Shown: positions 16,414 through 25,620 of the stretch, one piece after another
How the letters are laid out: each line of letters opens with the position of its first letter
How positions within the stretch are numbered: position 1 is the first letter of the stretch
NCBI RefSeq assembly: GCF_003465825.1
Contig: NZ_QSBV01000009.1
Location: 32,788-96,787, forward strand
From: Collinsella sp. AF02-46-1
GTDB lineage: Bacteria > Actinomycetota > Coriobacteriia > Coriobacteriales > Coriobacteriaceae
Length of the DNA: 64,000 nt
Direction: 5' to 3'
Program-made: the position numbers and the translations under genes
The notes under the pieces: model-generated
What the model was told of the DNA's origin: nothing
What the model saw: only the letters and a program-made list of their open reading frames with translations
Database searches by the model: none

Positions 16414-19164
16414 CTAGGCGTTGCGCTTGGCCTCGAGCTTGGCCTGAGCGGCAGCCAGGCGCGCGAGGGGCACGCGATAGGGCGAGCAGGACACGTAGTC
16501 CACGTCGGCCACGTTAAACAGGCCCTTGATGGACTTGGGGTCGCCGCCGTGCTCGCCGCACACGCCAAAGTGCATGTCGGGATTGGTGGCGCGGCCCTTC
16601 TCGACGGCCAAGCGCACGAGCTCCAGCACTGCCGCGTCGATGGTCTCGAAGGGGTTGTCTTTCAGGATCTTTTTATGCATGTACAGCGGGATGAACTTGG
16701 CCTCGGCGTCATCGCGCGAGAAGCCAAAGGTCGTCTGGGTGAGGTCGTTGGTGCCAAAGCAGAAGAAGTCGGCATGATGGGCGATCTCGTCAGCGACCAT
16801 GCAGGCACGCGGCAGCTCGAGCATCGTGCCCACGGGAATATTGAGCTCGACGCCTTCCTCGGCGGAAACCTCGGCGATCACGCGCTCGATAACCTCGCGG
16901 GTCTGGACATGCTCGGCCGTGATGGAAACGAGCGGAACCATGATCTCGGGGCGCGGGTCGACACCCTCCTTGATAAGGCGGGCAGCGGCCGTGGCGACGG
17001 CGCGAACCTGCATGAGCGGCAGATCGCCAAAGACGACGGACAGGCGCACGCCGCGCAAGCCCAGCATGGGGTTGGACTCGACCATGCCATCAATGCGACG
17101 CAGGCGGGCGCGCAGGGCAGTGAGCTCCTCCTCGGGAGCGCCGGCGGCCTCCTTCTTGGTGATGGCGACCTCGAGCTCGCGAGGATTATCCAGGAACTCA
17201 TGAAGCGGCGGATCGAGCAGGCGGACGACCACATCGCGACCGGACATGGTCTTGAACATCGCCAGGAAGTCCTCGGTCTGAACCTTGAGCAAGTCGGCCA
17301 GGGCCTGCTGCTTCACGGCCTCATCGTCAGACAGGATAAAGCTCTGGATGATGTTCTTGCGATCGCCCAGGAACATGTGCTCGGTGCGGCACAGACCGAT
17401 GGCCTCGGCGCCAAACTCGAGCGCGAGCTCGGCATCCTCGGGGTTGTCGGCGTTGACGCGCACGTGGTTGGCGTGACCGTCGGTCTCGTCCAAACGGATC
17501 TCATCGGCCCAAGACAGGATGGTGTCCAGGTCGCCGGTGAGCTCTGCAGAGACCAGGTCGACCGCGCCGTCGACGACGATGCCCAGGGTACCGTCGATGG
17601 AGATGACATCACCCTCGCGCAGCACGCGGTCGCTGCCCTCGATGTGCACGACCTTCTCGGCGGCGTCGATATGGAAGCGCTCGACACCGCAGACGCAGGG
17701 CGTACCCATGCCGCGGGCGATAACGGCGGCATGGCTCGTCTTGCCGCCATGGCTGGTCAGGATGCCCTCGGCGGCGACCATGCCCTTCAGGTCATCGGGG
17801 TTGGTCTCCCAGCGGACCAGAATGACCTTGTGGCCCTCGTTGGCGCGCGCGACGGCGTCATCACTCGAGAACACGACCTCGCCCACGGCGGCACCAGGGC
17901 TGGCGTTAAGGCCGCTGGCCAGGGCCTCGTACTTCTTGGTGGCGTCGAACTGCGGGTGCAGGAGCTGGTCGAGCTGCGCGGGATCGATGCGGCTCACAGC
18001 CTCCTCGCGGGTGATCAGGCCCTCCTCGACCATTTCGATAGCAATGCGCAGGGCGGCAGTGGCGGTGCGCTTGCCCACGCGGGTCTGGAGCATCCAGAGC
18101 TTGCCCTGCTCGATGGTGAACTCGATATCGCACATATCACGGTAATGATCCTCGAGCGTCAGGAACACGCGCTCGAGCTCCTCGCCTGCGGACTCGAGGC
18201 CCGAGGTGGTCTTGAGGTCGGCGATGGGCTCGGTGTTTCGGATGCCGGCGACGACGTCCTCGCCCTGGGCATTCACCAAAAAGTCGCCATAGAACTCCTT
18301 GGTTCCGTCGGCCGGGTTGCGCGTAAAGGCGACGCCGGTCGCCGAGGTCTCGCCCTTGTTGCCAAAGGCCATGGCCTGGACGTTGACGGCGGTGCCGAGC
18401 TCATCGGAAATGCCATGCTGCTTGCGGTAGATGCAGGCGCGCTCGTTCATCCAGCTGCCAAAGACGGCCTGGATGGCAAGGCGCAGCTGAAGCTCCGGGT
18501 CGTGCGGGAAGACGGGCTTGCCGTCAGCGACCTCGAGCTCGGGATACAGGGCAGCCTCGACGTTCTCGGAGAAGATGCCCTTGAAGGTCTCGACGAGTTC
18601 CTGCAGGTCCTCGGCCGAAAGCTCGGAATCGACGCGAACGCCGGCGACCAGGCGGGCCTGGGTCAGGGCATTCTCGAACAAGTCGGCATCGACACCCATG
18701 ACGACGTTGGAGAACATCTGGATAAAGCGACGATAGCTGTCCCAGGCAAAGCGCGGGTTTTGCGTCTGGGCGATAAGGCCCTGAACGGAGTCGTCGTTGA
18801 GGCCCAGGTTGAGAACCGTGTCCATCATGCCGGGCATGGAGAACGGAGCGCCCGAGCGAACCGACACGAGCAGCGGATCGGAGGCGTCGCCGAGCTTCTT
18901 GCCGCAACGGGCCTCGAGGTCCGCCTCGGCGGCAACGATCTCATCGAGTGCGCCTTCGGGCCAGACGTTGCCGGCACCGGAGTACTCGACACAGGTCTGG
19001 CAGGTAATGGTAAAGCCACCGGGAACCGGCAGACCGATGCGGCTCATCTCGGCAAGGTTTGCGCCTTTGCCGCCAAGCACGAAGTTCATGGATTTGTCGC
19101 CCTCAGTGACACAGGTGCCCTGGGCGTCGGTTCCAAAACGGTAAACCCTCTTGCAATCGCTCAC
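16414..19164 (-). CDS. ppdK: Pyruvate, phosphate dikinase
   Basis: PPDK interconverts pyruvate, ATP and phosphate with PEP, AMP and PPi. In anaerobes it often acts in glycolysis or in supplying PEP. The 916-residue protein has the N-terminal ATP-grasp domain (VLGGKGANLAEMSRIGLPVPGGFTI), the swivelling phospho-His domain with GGKTSHAAVIARGMGTPCVCG near residue 475, and the PEP/pyruvate-binding TIM barrel with GLCRTEHMFLG and CGEHGGDP near residue 868. The length is close to the family norm of about 880. Translation starts at GTG 19164 with AAGGGGAAG upstream. The adjacent ppsR encodes its likely regulator. Its long upstream region carries phased repeats. Confidence 0.97.
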   Translation of the reverse strand: MSDCKRVYRFGTDAQGTCVTEGDKSMNFVLGGKGANLAEMSRIGLPVPGGFTITCQTCVEYSGAGNVWPEGALDEIVAAEADLEARCGKKLGDASDPLLVSVRSGAPFSMPGMMDTVLNLGLNDDSVQGLIAQTQNPRFAWDSYRRFIQMFSNVVMGVDADLFENALTQARLVAGVRVDSELSAEDLQELVETFKGIFSENVEAALYPELEVADGKPVFPHDPELQLRLAIQAVFGSWMNERACIYRKQHGISDELGTAVNVQAMAFGNKGETSATGVAFTRNPADGTKEFYGDFLVNAQGEDVVAGIRNTEPIADLKTTSGLESAGEELERVFLTLEDHYRDMCDIEFTIEQGKLWMLQTRVGKRTATAALRIAIEMVEEGLITREEAVSRIDPAQLDQLLHPQFDATKKYEALASGLNASPGAAVGEVVFSSDDAVARANEGHKVILVRWETNPDDLKGMVAAEGILTSHGGKTSHAAVIARGMGTPCVCGVERFHIDAAEKVVHIEGSDRVLREGDVISIDGTLGIVVDGAVDLVSAELTGDLDTILSWADEIRLDETDGHANHVRVNADNPEDAELALEFGAEAIGLCRTEHMFLGDRKNIIQSFILSDDEAVKQQALADLLKVQTEDFLAMFKTMSGRDVVVRLLDPPLHEFLDNPRELEVAITKKEAAGAPEEELTALRARLRRIDGMVESNPMLGLRGVRLSVVFGDLPLMQVRAVATAAARLIKEGVDPRPEIMVPLVSITAEHVQTREVIERVIAEVSAEEGVELNIPVGTMLELPRACMVADEIAHHADFFCFGTNDLTQTTFGFSRDDAEAKFIPLYMHKKILKDNPFETIDAAVLELVRLAVEKGRATNPDMHFGVCGEHGGDPKSIKGLFNVADVDYVSCSPYRVPLARLAAAQAKLEAKRNA

Positions 19165-19490
19165 GATACTTCCCCTTCCATGCGCTTACGCGCACGACCG
19201 TGGTAACGAATCGACCCGCCGGATGCGGGCCGTGAGGGAACTATACGGCGGGTTTTGGACAGGCTTGAGCAGAGGGTGCGCGGTTTGGTAAACGTGCTAA
19301 AACCGGCGGTAAACGGTAGGTAAAGGTGGTTACCTTATGAAGATACCACTACAAGGAAAGTGCAGGTCGGATGCGATGTTTTTGCTAAATCGCTTTACCA
19401 TTTATCAGCATTATTTCCAAGTATTCTCTTTGGTTAGCTAAAAGAGCCCCGTCCCAAATTAGCTACCCAAACAACCTTGTCCCAAGTGAG
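19165..19490 (-). promoter_or_regulatory. 326-base region upstream of ppdK with promoter and repeats
   Basis: This is the only gene-free stretch above 300 bases. Read on the minus strand it holds a TATAGT -10 candidate (plus 19240-19245) without a good -35. Upstream are three TTTACC copies (plus ggtaaa at 19287-19292, 19308-19313 and 19319-19324), spaced 21 and 11 bases. The end near ppsR carries a repeat-like segment with GGGACGGGG (19432-19494). No small ORF with a ribosome site is convincing. Confidence 0.55.
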
Positions 19491-19494
19491 CTAC
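19432..19494 (-). repeat. GTAGCT..GGGAC repeat, one full and one partial copy
   Basis: On the minus strand two tandem units begin GTAGCT and end GGGAC(A/G)(A/G)GG (plus 19447-19466 and 19475-19494). The first unit extends through GGGGCTCTTTTAGCTAACC. The second unit overlaps the ppsR stop codon. A diverged copy of the long form lies at 27484-27515, also directly after a minus-strand gene. TAGCTAA and TTAGCTA within the long copy can pair, but no T-run follows, so it is not a normal terminator. Confidence 0.5.
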
Positions 19495-20366
19495 TTTTGT
19501 TGAGCGCGGCGGACGGCACGGCGGGCTCTTGCCTCTTGAATCTCTTCAAGGTGAGCAATGATCTCGGCAGCGCTTTCCTCGATGGCTTTGCCGTCGGTAC
19601 GCACAACAAAGCAGCCTAAGCGCTTCATGAGAGCACGAGCTTCCTCAAGCTCGCCGCGCACGCTCTCGGGCTCGGCATAGGAGCCTGCGACGGCGCGGGC
19701 GTAGTCGTCGCCCAAGCGGCTATCGCGAATCTCGGAAATCACATCGACGGTCGAAATCAAGCCGAACAGGCGCATCGGGTCAACCTCGTAAATCGACTTG
19801 GGCGGCTCCATGCCATGCGCCAGTGGGACATTGGCGACCTTGTAGCCCTGATAGGCTAAATACATCGACAGCGGCGTCTTGGATGTACGCGACACACCCA
19901 GCAGCACGATATCGGCACCCGACAGATCGTCGCAACCACGACCGTCATCGTGCTCAACGAAATACTCCATGGCCTCGATACGATGGAAATAGCGGTCATC
20001 GGTCTTGTGAATCACGCCCGCAACGCACTTGGGCGGCACACCGATGAGCGACGACAGCACGGCAAGCGTCGGGCCGATCAGGTCGACCGAACGGATATGC
20101 AGCATACCCAGGTAATCGAGCACGCGGGCGCGAAGCGCCGGATCGACAATGGTATGGAACACGGCGACATCGCGATGGTCGGCATCGACGCGCGGCCCCA
20201 CAAATGACTTGACCTGCTCCACCGAGGTCACCTTGGGCAGGCGCAAGAGACGAAAAGCCCCTTCATCAAATTGCCCGGACGCCGCAAGCACCACCTCACA
20301 AGCGGTATCGCCGAGCGAATCGGAGATAACGATAACGGTGGGACGAGCGGTGACCGGGCAATCCAT
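19491..20366 (-). CDS. ppsR: PPDK regulatory protein (kinase/pyrophosphorylase, DUF299)
   Basis: This family inactivates PPDK (or PEP synthase) by ADP-dependent threonine phosphorylation and reactivates it by Pi-dependent dephosphorylation. The 291-residue product shows VIVISDSLGDTACEV at the N-terminus, KTDDRYFHRIEAMEYFVEHDDG in the middle and the P-loop-like GVSRTSKTPLSMYLAYQGYKVANVPL. Adjacency to ppdK makes PPDK the natural target, which would be a DUF299 PDRP rather than a PEP synthase regulator. The ATG at 20366 has AAAGGAG upstream. It follows glyS by 34 bases and is probably cotranscribed with glyQS, whereas ppdK has its own promoter region. Confidence 0.93.
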   Translation of the reverse strand: MDCPVTARPTVIVISDSLGDTACEVVLAASGQFDEGAFRLLRLPKVTSVEQVKSFVGPRVDADHRDVAVFHTIVDPALRARVLDYLGMLHIRSVDLIGPTLAVLSSLIGVPPKCVAGVIHKTDDRYFHRIEAMEYFVEHDDGRGCDDLSGADIVLLGVSRTSKTPLSMYLAYQGYKVANVPLAHGMEPPKSIYEVDPMRLFGLISTVDVISEIRDSRLGDDYARAVAGSYAEPESVRGELEEARALMKRLGCFVVRTDGKAIEESAAEIIAHLEEIQEARARRAVRRAQQK

Positions 20367-20400
20367 GCGGGGCTCCTTTTGCGCTTATGCGCAGGCTGGC

Positions 20401-22497
20401 TTACTTTTTGCGGGCAAGCTCACCGATGTTGGCGATGCCGGAGAAAACGGCCTCGAAGCGGTTGAGCAGCTTAAGGCGATTATCGCGAAGCTGCTCGTCC
20501 TTGTCCATGACCATGACCTCGTCGAAGAAGCGGTCGATGGGGGCACGCAGGGCGGCGAGGGCAGCAAATGCGGCCGGGTAGTCCTCGGCAGCAAGGGCGG
20601 CATCGACAGCGGTCTGAGCAGCCTCGGAGGCGTCGGCGAGCGCGAGTTCGGCCTCGCCCATCAGGGCGCGGTCGTACTCCGCACCCAGCTCGGGCTTCGA
20701 GATATGCGCGGCACGGGCATAGGCGGTAGCCAGGTTGTCGAACGTCTCAGCGTCGTTTTTGCGGGCCTCGTCGAGGGCGGCGCAGCGGGCGAAGAAGACG
20801 GACGGGGCGATAATGTGCACCGCGGAGACAGCGGCAACGGTATCGGCCGGGATCTTTTCGTCGCGGGCCATGCTCACCAGGCGGCCATGGAAGAAGTCAC
20901 GAACCTGCTGGGCGACCTCGGCGGCGTCGAACTCAATGCCCTGCTCACTGTAGAGTTCGAGGGCAAAGTCGATGAGCGACGTGGGGTCGATCGGCAGACG
21001 GTCGCGCAGGATGTTGATAATGCCGATAGCGGCACGACGCAGCGCGTAGGGGTCGGAGGAGCCGGTCGGGGGCTCGCCGATGGCAAAGATACCGGCGATG
21101 GTATCGAGCTTGTCGGCGCAGGCCACGATGCAGCCAGCGGTGCCCTCGGGCAGCTCGTCACCGGCAAAACGGGGACGATAGTGATCGCGAATAGCATGGG
21201 CGACCTCGTCGTTCTCCCCCATCGCGGTCGCGTAATAACCGCCCATCACGCCCTGCTGGCTCGTGAACTCGACGACGGCGTTGGACACCAGGTCTGCCTT
21301 GCACAGGTGTGCGGCGCGAGCAGCGTCGGCGGCAAGATGGGCGCCCAGGTGAGCCTCGCGGGCGATAGCGAGCGCGAGCTGCTCGATGCGCTCGGACTTG
21401 GCGAGCACGCTACCGAGCTTCTCCTGGAAGGCAACCTTGGACAGACGCTCACGGAACTCGTCGAGGGAGATCTTCAGGTCCTCCTCGTAGAAGAACTTAG
21501 CGTCGTCCAGACGGGCGCGCACGACGCGCTCGTTACCGTCGATCACGCGCTCGGCGTTCTCGGGCTTGCTGTTGGAGACGACCACGAACTCACGCGTCAG
21601 CTTGCCCTCCCCGTCATAGATCGGGAAGTAGCGCTGGTTGGTGAGCATGGACTCGCAGATAATCTCGTGCGGGACCTTGAGGAACTCCTCGTCGAAAGTA
21701 CCGACGAGCACCGTCGGCCACTCGCAGAGGTTAATGACCTCCTCAAAGACCTTCTTGGGCGTATCGACATGGCAGCCGGGGCGAGCGGCCTCGACCTCGG
21801 AGATACCGGCAAGGATGGCCTCGCGACGGCGCTCGGCAGAAAGCACGCCGGCGTCCTCGAGTACCTGCTCGTAGGCGGCGGGGCTGGCGACAACGTGGTC
21901 ACCGGGGCCGAGCACGCGATGGCCGCGCGTGGTGTTGCCGCTCGTCACGTCGGCAAACGACACGGGCACAACATCCTCGCCCAGAAGGCAGCAAATCCAG
22001 CGGACCGGACGCACGAACGTCGCGTGCTCGTGGCCCCAGCGCTGGGAGCGGTAGTTGGGCCACTGCAGGCCGGCAATGGTCTTCTCGCACAGGGCCGTCA
22101 GGATCGGGGTTGCCGGTGCGGAGGGAATGTTCTTCTCGGCAAAGACATACTCGCGACCATCGGTATCCTCACGACGGACCAGGTCCTCGGCAGCCACACC
22201 GCACTTGCGGGCGAAGCCCTGGGCGGCCTTGGTGGCGTTACCGTCAGCGTCGAAGGCGATGTTTGCCGCGGGGCCACGCTTGACCTCGTGAACCTCATCG
22301 GTCGCGGTGGCAACGTCGGCAACGAGCGCAGCCAGGCGACGCGGGCTCGAGATCACGCGGACCTCGCCGTGGGCCAGACCGGCCTCGTCGAGACCCTTGG
22401 CGATCATGGTACCAAGCTGCTTGACGGCATTGTTCAGCGGTGCAGAGGGCATTTCCTCCGTACCGATCTCAAACAGGAAATCCTTAGCGTCTGCCAT
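20401..22497 (-). CDS. glyS: Glycyl-tRNA synthetase beta subunit
   Basis: GlyS is the large subunit of the alpha2beta2 bacterial GlyRS and binds tRNA-Gly. The 698-residue product begins FLFEIGTEEMPSAPL, a family hallmark. It has TRGHRVLGPGDHVVASP, an HD-like region (KADLVSNAVVEFTSQQGVMGGYYA), and the C-terminal DALR-type anticodon-binding helices ending ANIGELARKK. The ATG at 22497 follows the glyQ stop by three bases with GAGGTGG upstream. It is followed by ppsR. Confidence 0.97.
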   Translation of the reverse strand: MADAKDFLFEIGTEEMPSAPLNNAVKQLGTMIAKGLDEAGLAHGEVRVISSPRRLAALVADVATATDEVHEVKRGPAANIAFDADGNATKAAQGFARKCGVAAEDLVRREDTDGREYVFAEKNIPSAPATPILTALCEKTIAGLQWPNYRSQRWGHEHATFVRPVRWICCLLGEDVVPVSFADVTSGNTTRGHRVLGPGDHVVASPAAYEQVLEDAGVLSAERRREAILAGISEVEAARPGCHVDTPKKVFEEVINLCEWPTVLVGTFDEEFLKVPHEIICESMLTNQRYFPIYDGEGKLTREFVVVSNSKPENAERVIDGNERVVRARLDDAKFFYEEDLKISLDEFRERLSKVAFQEKLGSVLAKSERIEQLALAIAREAHLGAHLAADAARAAHLCKADLVSNAVVEFTSQQGVMGGYYATAMGENDEVAHAIRDHYRPRFAGDELPEGTAGCIVACADKLDTIAGIFAIGEPPTGSSDPYALRRAAIGIINILRDRLPIDPTSLIDFALELYSEQGIEFDAAEVAQQVRDFFHGRLVSMARDEKIPADTVAAVSAVHIIAPSVFFARCAALDEARKNDAETFDNLATAYARAAHISKPELGAEYDRALMGEAELALADASEAAQTAVDAALAAEDYPAAFAALAALRAPIDRFFDEVMVMDKDEQLRDNRLKLLNRFEAVFSGIANIGELARKK

Positions 22498-22500
22498 GGC

Positions 22501-23412
22501 TTACGCCACCTCGCCTTCCTGGTCGGCATTCTCGTTGACTCCGGCGACCTCGGCCATGTAGGCCTCGCAGCACGCCTTGGCGACGGCGCGGACGCGCAGG
22601 ATGTAGTTGGCACGCTCGACCGCGGACAGGGCGCCGCGGGCATCGAGCAGGTTGAAGGCGTGGCTGCACTTCATGACACAGTCGTACGCCGGCAACGGCA
22701 GCTTGCGCTCCAGGCAGGAATGGCACTCGGCCTCGTAGTCGTCAAACTTCTGACGCATCATCTCGACGTTGGCGACCTCAAAGTTATAGGCACTGAACTC
22801 GCGCTCGTTCTCGAGGAACACGTCGCCGTAGGTCATGGGCGTGCCGTCGGGCAGATAGCTCCACACCAGATCGTAGACCGAGTTGACGCCCTGAGCGTAC
22901 ATGGCGATACGCTCCAGGCCATAGGTGATCTCGACGGGCACGGGGTCGACCTCGATACCGCCCACCTGCTGGAAGTACGTGAACTGCGTGACCTCCATGC
23001 CGTTGAGCCAGACCTCCCAGCCAAGGCCCCAGGCGCCCAGGGTCGGGCTCTCCCAGTCGTCCTCGACAAAACGGACGTCATGGTCGTTGGGGTCCAGGCC
23101 AATGGCAGCAAGAGACCCCAGGTAAAGCTCCTGAGCATTAACCGGAGAGGGCTTAATGAGCACCTGGAACTGATAGTAGTGCTGCATGCGGTTAGGGTTC
23201 TCGCCGTAGCGGCCGTCGGCGGGACGGCGGCAGGGCTGCGCATAGCAGGTGCGCCATTCGGCGGGACCGAGCGAGCGCAGCGTGGTCGCGGTATGGAAGG
23301 TACCGGCACCGACCTCGGAGTCATACGGCTGCATAATGACGCAGCCCTGCTCGCCCCAGTACTGCTGGAGGCGCAGGATGATGTCTTGGAAGGAAAGCGA
23401 TGAAGCGTTCAT
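22501..23412 (-). CDS. glyQ: Glycyl-tRNA synthetase alpha subunit
   Basis: GlyQ is the catalytic class II subunit. The 303-residue sequence contains [72 protein letters not shown] and [20 protein letters not shown], all diagnostic. The ATG at 23412 has a GGGGA/AGAGG-type ribosome site. A TATAGT hexamer at about 23458-23463 could be a -10 for glyQS-ppsR, but no -35 is obvious and no T-box leader is present. Confidence 0.97.
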   Translation of the reverse strand: MNASSLSFQDIILRLQQYWGEQGCVIMQPYDSEVGAGTFHTATTLRSLGPAEWRTCYAQPCRRPADGRYGENPNRMQHYYQFQVLIKPSPVNAQELYLGSLAAIGLDPNDHDVRFVEDDWESPTLGAWGLGWEVWLNGMEVTQFTYFQQVGGIEVDPVPVEITYGLERIAMYAQGVNSVYDLVWSYLPDGTPMTYGDVFLENEREFSAYNFEVANVEMMRQKFDDYEAECHSCLERKLPLPAYDCVMKCSHAFNLLDARGALSAVERANYILRVRAVAKACCEAYMAEVAGVNENADQEGEVA

Positions 23413-23471
23413 GCCTCTAATATCCCCTCGTCGAAACGATTACACGGTTAGGTACTGTACTATAGCGGTTT

Positions 23472-24035
23472 TTAGTCGATAGCGCCGATGCGGTTGAGCG
23501 GCCAGTAGCGCACAAGCGCCACAGCGATCAAATCAGAGCGATCGACGGGACCAAAGTAGCGCGAGTCGGCAGAGTTTTCGCGGTTGTCGCCCATCACCCA
23601 CACGCACCCGTCGGGAACGGTGTAGGGATAACTCACCTGGGCGCCAGGCGCTTGGACCGAAAGCGGCCAGCTCATGCCCGTCGTATAGTCCTCATCGAGC
23701 GCTTGGCCGTCAACGACCACCTTGCCGTCCTGCAGGTCGACCGTCTGGCCGGCCGTGGCAATAACACGCTTGACAAGAACATCATGCTCGGAAGTGACAT
23801 CGGGGTTGTGGAACACCACGATATCACCCTGTTTGACGGGCTGACCGAGCTCGAGGCTCACCTTTTGTGCCAGGATCTGGTCGCCAATCTCGATCGTGTC
23901 CTCCATGGAGCCGGTGGGTACCACAAAGGGCTCGACCACAAAGGTGCGGATCAGGAAGGTGGCCACGAGCGCGATCGCGATGACCGCGACCCACTCAAAA
24001 GCGCCCCTCAACGCGGAATGCTGCGATGGAGCCAT
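23472..24035 (-). CDS. lepB: Signal peptidase I
   Basis: LepB cleaves signal peptides of exported proteins at the outer face of the membrane. The 187-residue product has one N-terminal membrane helix (about residues 12-33: AVIAIALVATFLIRTFVV), the catalytic Ser in PTGSMEDTI, the catalytic Lys in VKRVIATAGQ, and the VMGDNRENSADSRYFGPV box. It is the short Gram-positive type. The ATG at 24035 follows the trmD stop, with GAGGAG inside the last trmD codons. LepB after trmD replaces the more usual rplS. Confidence 0.95.
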   Translation of the reverse strand: MAPSQHSALRGAFEWVAVIAIALVATFLIRTFVVEPFVVPTGSMEDTIEIGDQILAQKVSLELGQPVKQGDIVVFHNPDVTSEHDVLVKRVIATAGQTVDLQDGKVVVDGQALDEDYTTGMSWPLSVQAPGAQVSYPYTVPDGCVWVMGDNRENSADSRYFGPVDRSDLIAVALVRYWPLNRIGAID

Positions 24036-24037
24036 TC

Positions 24038-24796
24038 TCACTCCTCGCTCTGCGAATACGAAGCGTCCAGAATCTCCTGCGCGTATGCGCGCTCCTGGGG
24101 CGTAAGCCGTGCCGTCTCGATCAGGTCGGGACGCCAGCGGCAGGTGCGCTCGATGGCATTCTTACGGCGCCAGGCGTCAACCTTGGCATGGTCACCGCTC
24201 ACGAGCACCGGCGGCACGCCCTCGCCGTTGAATTCAGCAGGGCGAGTGTACTGCGCATACTCGAGCAGGCCTCCGTCCTCGGCGGTCGAGAACGACTCGT
24301 CGACGTTGCTCATCTCGTCACCAAGGGCGCCGGGAATCAGGCGTACGACGGCATCGGCAACGACCATAGCGGGAAGCTCGCCGCCCGTGAGCACGTAATC
24401 GCCGATCGACAGGCGCTCATCGGCATACGCATACGCACGCTCGTCGACGCCCTCGTAGCGGCTGCACACAAACAGCAGGCGCTCGCTTTTGAGCAGGCGC
24501 TCGGCCACATGCTGCGTAAAGGGCTCGCCACAGGGCGTAAAGAACACCACGGTGGGCTTGGGACCCTCGGAGCTAATAGCCTCGATGGCCTCGGCAATAG
24601 GCTCGACCTTCATGAGCATGCCCTGCCCGCCGCCGTACGGCTCGTCATCGACGGTACGATGGCGGTCGTGCGTCCAGTCGCGCAGGTTATACGCCTTAAA
24701 ATCAAAAAGGCCGGCCTTGCGGGCGCGGCCCAAAATCGATGTGGACATGACGGGCTCAAACATCTCGGGAAAGACCGAAAGGGTCTCAATCAGCAT
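24038..24796 (-). CDS. trmD: tRNA (guanine-37-N1)-methyltransferase
   Basis: TrmD makes m1G37 and prevents +1 frameshifting. The SPOUT-fold protein of 252 residues begins IETLSVFPEMFEPVMSTSILGRA. It has DDEPYGGGQGMLMKVEP, SRYEGVDER and the trefoil-knot SAM segment YADERLSIGDYVLTGGELPAMV. The ATG at 24796 has GGGAGG upstream. It lies between rimM and lepB in a standard ribosome-maturation operon. Confidence 0.97.
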   Translation of the reverse strand: MLIETLSVFPEMFEPVMSTSILGRARKAGLFDFKAYNLRDWTHDRHRTVDDEPYGGGQGMLMKVEPIAEAIEAISSEGPKPTVVFFTPCGEPFTQHVAERLLKSERLLFVCSRYEGVDERAYAYADERLSIGDYVLTGGELPAMVVADAVVRLIPGALGDEMSNVDESFSTAEDGGLLEYAQYTRPAEFNGEGVPPVLVSGDHAKVDAWRRKNAIERTCRWRPDLIETARLTPQERAYAQEILDASYSQSEE

Positions 24797-24806
24797 GTTG
24801 TCCTCC

Positions 24807-25328
24807 CTACTTGTCCATATCGATCAGGCCGTCCATAACGTGGACGGAAATTGTTCCTGTGTCGGGAAGATCGAGCACAACCTGCTCGATCACGGGAATC
24901 AGCACCTCGCCGTACCGATCACCCTCGACAACCCAAACATCGTTAGCGGGCGTCGACATGATCTCGACGATCGTGCCGAGCGAACCGAAGCGCTCGTCGA
25001 CCACCTCGCGACCCATCAGGTCGGTATAGGCGGCGTCGAGCGAATCGAGCTCAAAGTCGTCACGATTTGCCAGCACATAGCATCCCGTGATGCCCTCGGC
25101 GGCCGTCAAGTCGTCAATGCCCTCAAACGAGACCAGATCGCCATCGCCCGTATCGGTGACGGACACGACCGTGCAAAAGCGGTCGCGCTTGAGCGCCGGC
25201 GGCGTCAGGGCGACGCGCATACCCGGCGTCAATACAGAAGGAAGCCCCCGCAGCGGCTGCGCGAGGACCTCCCCCTTCCTTCCGTGCGGCTTGACCACAC
25301 GGGCGATGTTTTTGTACTGGGACCTCAA
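24807..25328 (-). CDS. rimM: Ribosome maturation factor RimM
   Basis: RimM assists 30S head assembly by binding S19. The 173-residue product has the N-terminal beta-barrel (VVKPHGRKGEVLAQPLRG) and the C-terminal PRC barrel (LMGREVVDERFGSLGTIVEI ... VLIPVIEQVVLDLPDTGTISVH). The assigned start is TTG at 25328, two bases past the khpA stop, with only a weak GAGG/AGGA site. I see no better start. Confidence 0.92.
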   Translation of the reverse strand: MRSQYKNIARVVKPHGRKGEVLAQPLRGLPSVLTPGMRVALTPPALKRDRFCTVVSVTDTGDGDLVSFEGIDDLTAAEGITGCYVLANRDDFELDSLDAAYTDLMGREVVDERFGSLGTIVEIMSTPANDVWVVEGDRYGEVLIPVIEQVVLDLPDTGTISVHVMDGLIDMDK

Positions 25329-25332
25329 GGTC

Positions 25333-25617
25333 CTAGCCCAGAACCTCTACCTCGACAGCAGTGTCGAGGCGAGCGGCCAGCGCACGGGCGAGCGTGCGAA
25401 TGGCCTTGATGGTACGGCCACGACGGCCGATGACCTTAGCGACGTCATCCTCGGCGACAGAAACCTCAATCGTAGAGGCGTCGTCACCATCGATGACCTC
25501 AAGGCTCACGGAATCCGGGTCGTCGACGATCTGAACAACGAGATATTCGACGAGATCGGCGATGCGATCTGAGAGCATTGCCTCACCCTCGAGCTGTGCA
25601 GCGTCAACCTCAGGCAC
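25333..25617 (-). CDS. khpA: KH-domain RNA-binding protein KhpA
   Basis: KhpA is a small KH-domain protein that partners KhpB and binds RNA; in Gram-positive bacteria it affects cell size. The 94-residue product carries VAKVIGRRGRTIKAIRTLARALAARL, with the GxxG loop as GRRG. It starts at GTG 25617, with GAGGAG in the last rpsP codons. The N-terminus has about 15 acidic residues. The rpsP-khpA-rimM-trmD order is typical. Confidence 0.92.
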   Translation of the reverse strand: MPEVDAAQLEGEAMLSDRIADLVEYLVVQIVDDPDSVSLEVIDGDDASTIEVSVAEDDVAKVIGRRGRTIKAIRTLARALAARLDTAVEVEVLG

Positions 25618-25620
25618 GAT

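Noticed and set aside
16402-19206. Long plus-strand open frame opposite ppdK
   Set aside because: Same codon-bias artefact; its translation is low-complexity Gly/Leu/Asp/Val and shows no family motif.
20149-23403. Very long plus-strand open frame opposite glyS-glyQ
   Set aside because: It mirrors real genes on the minus strand. The strong bias to G/C in third positions removes stop codons on the other strand, and the translation has no recognisable domain or ribosome site.
23413-23471. T-box for glyQS
   Set aside because: The gap is only 59 bases and lacks the T-box sequence and a terminator.
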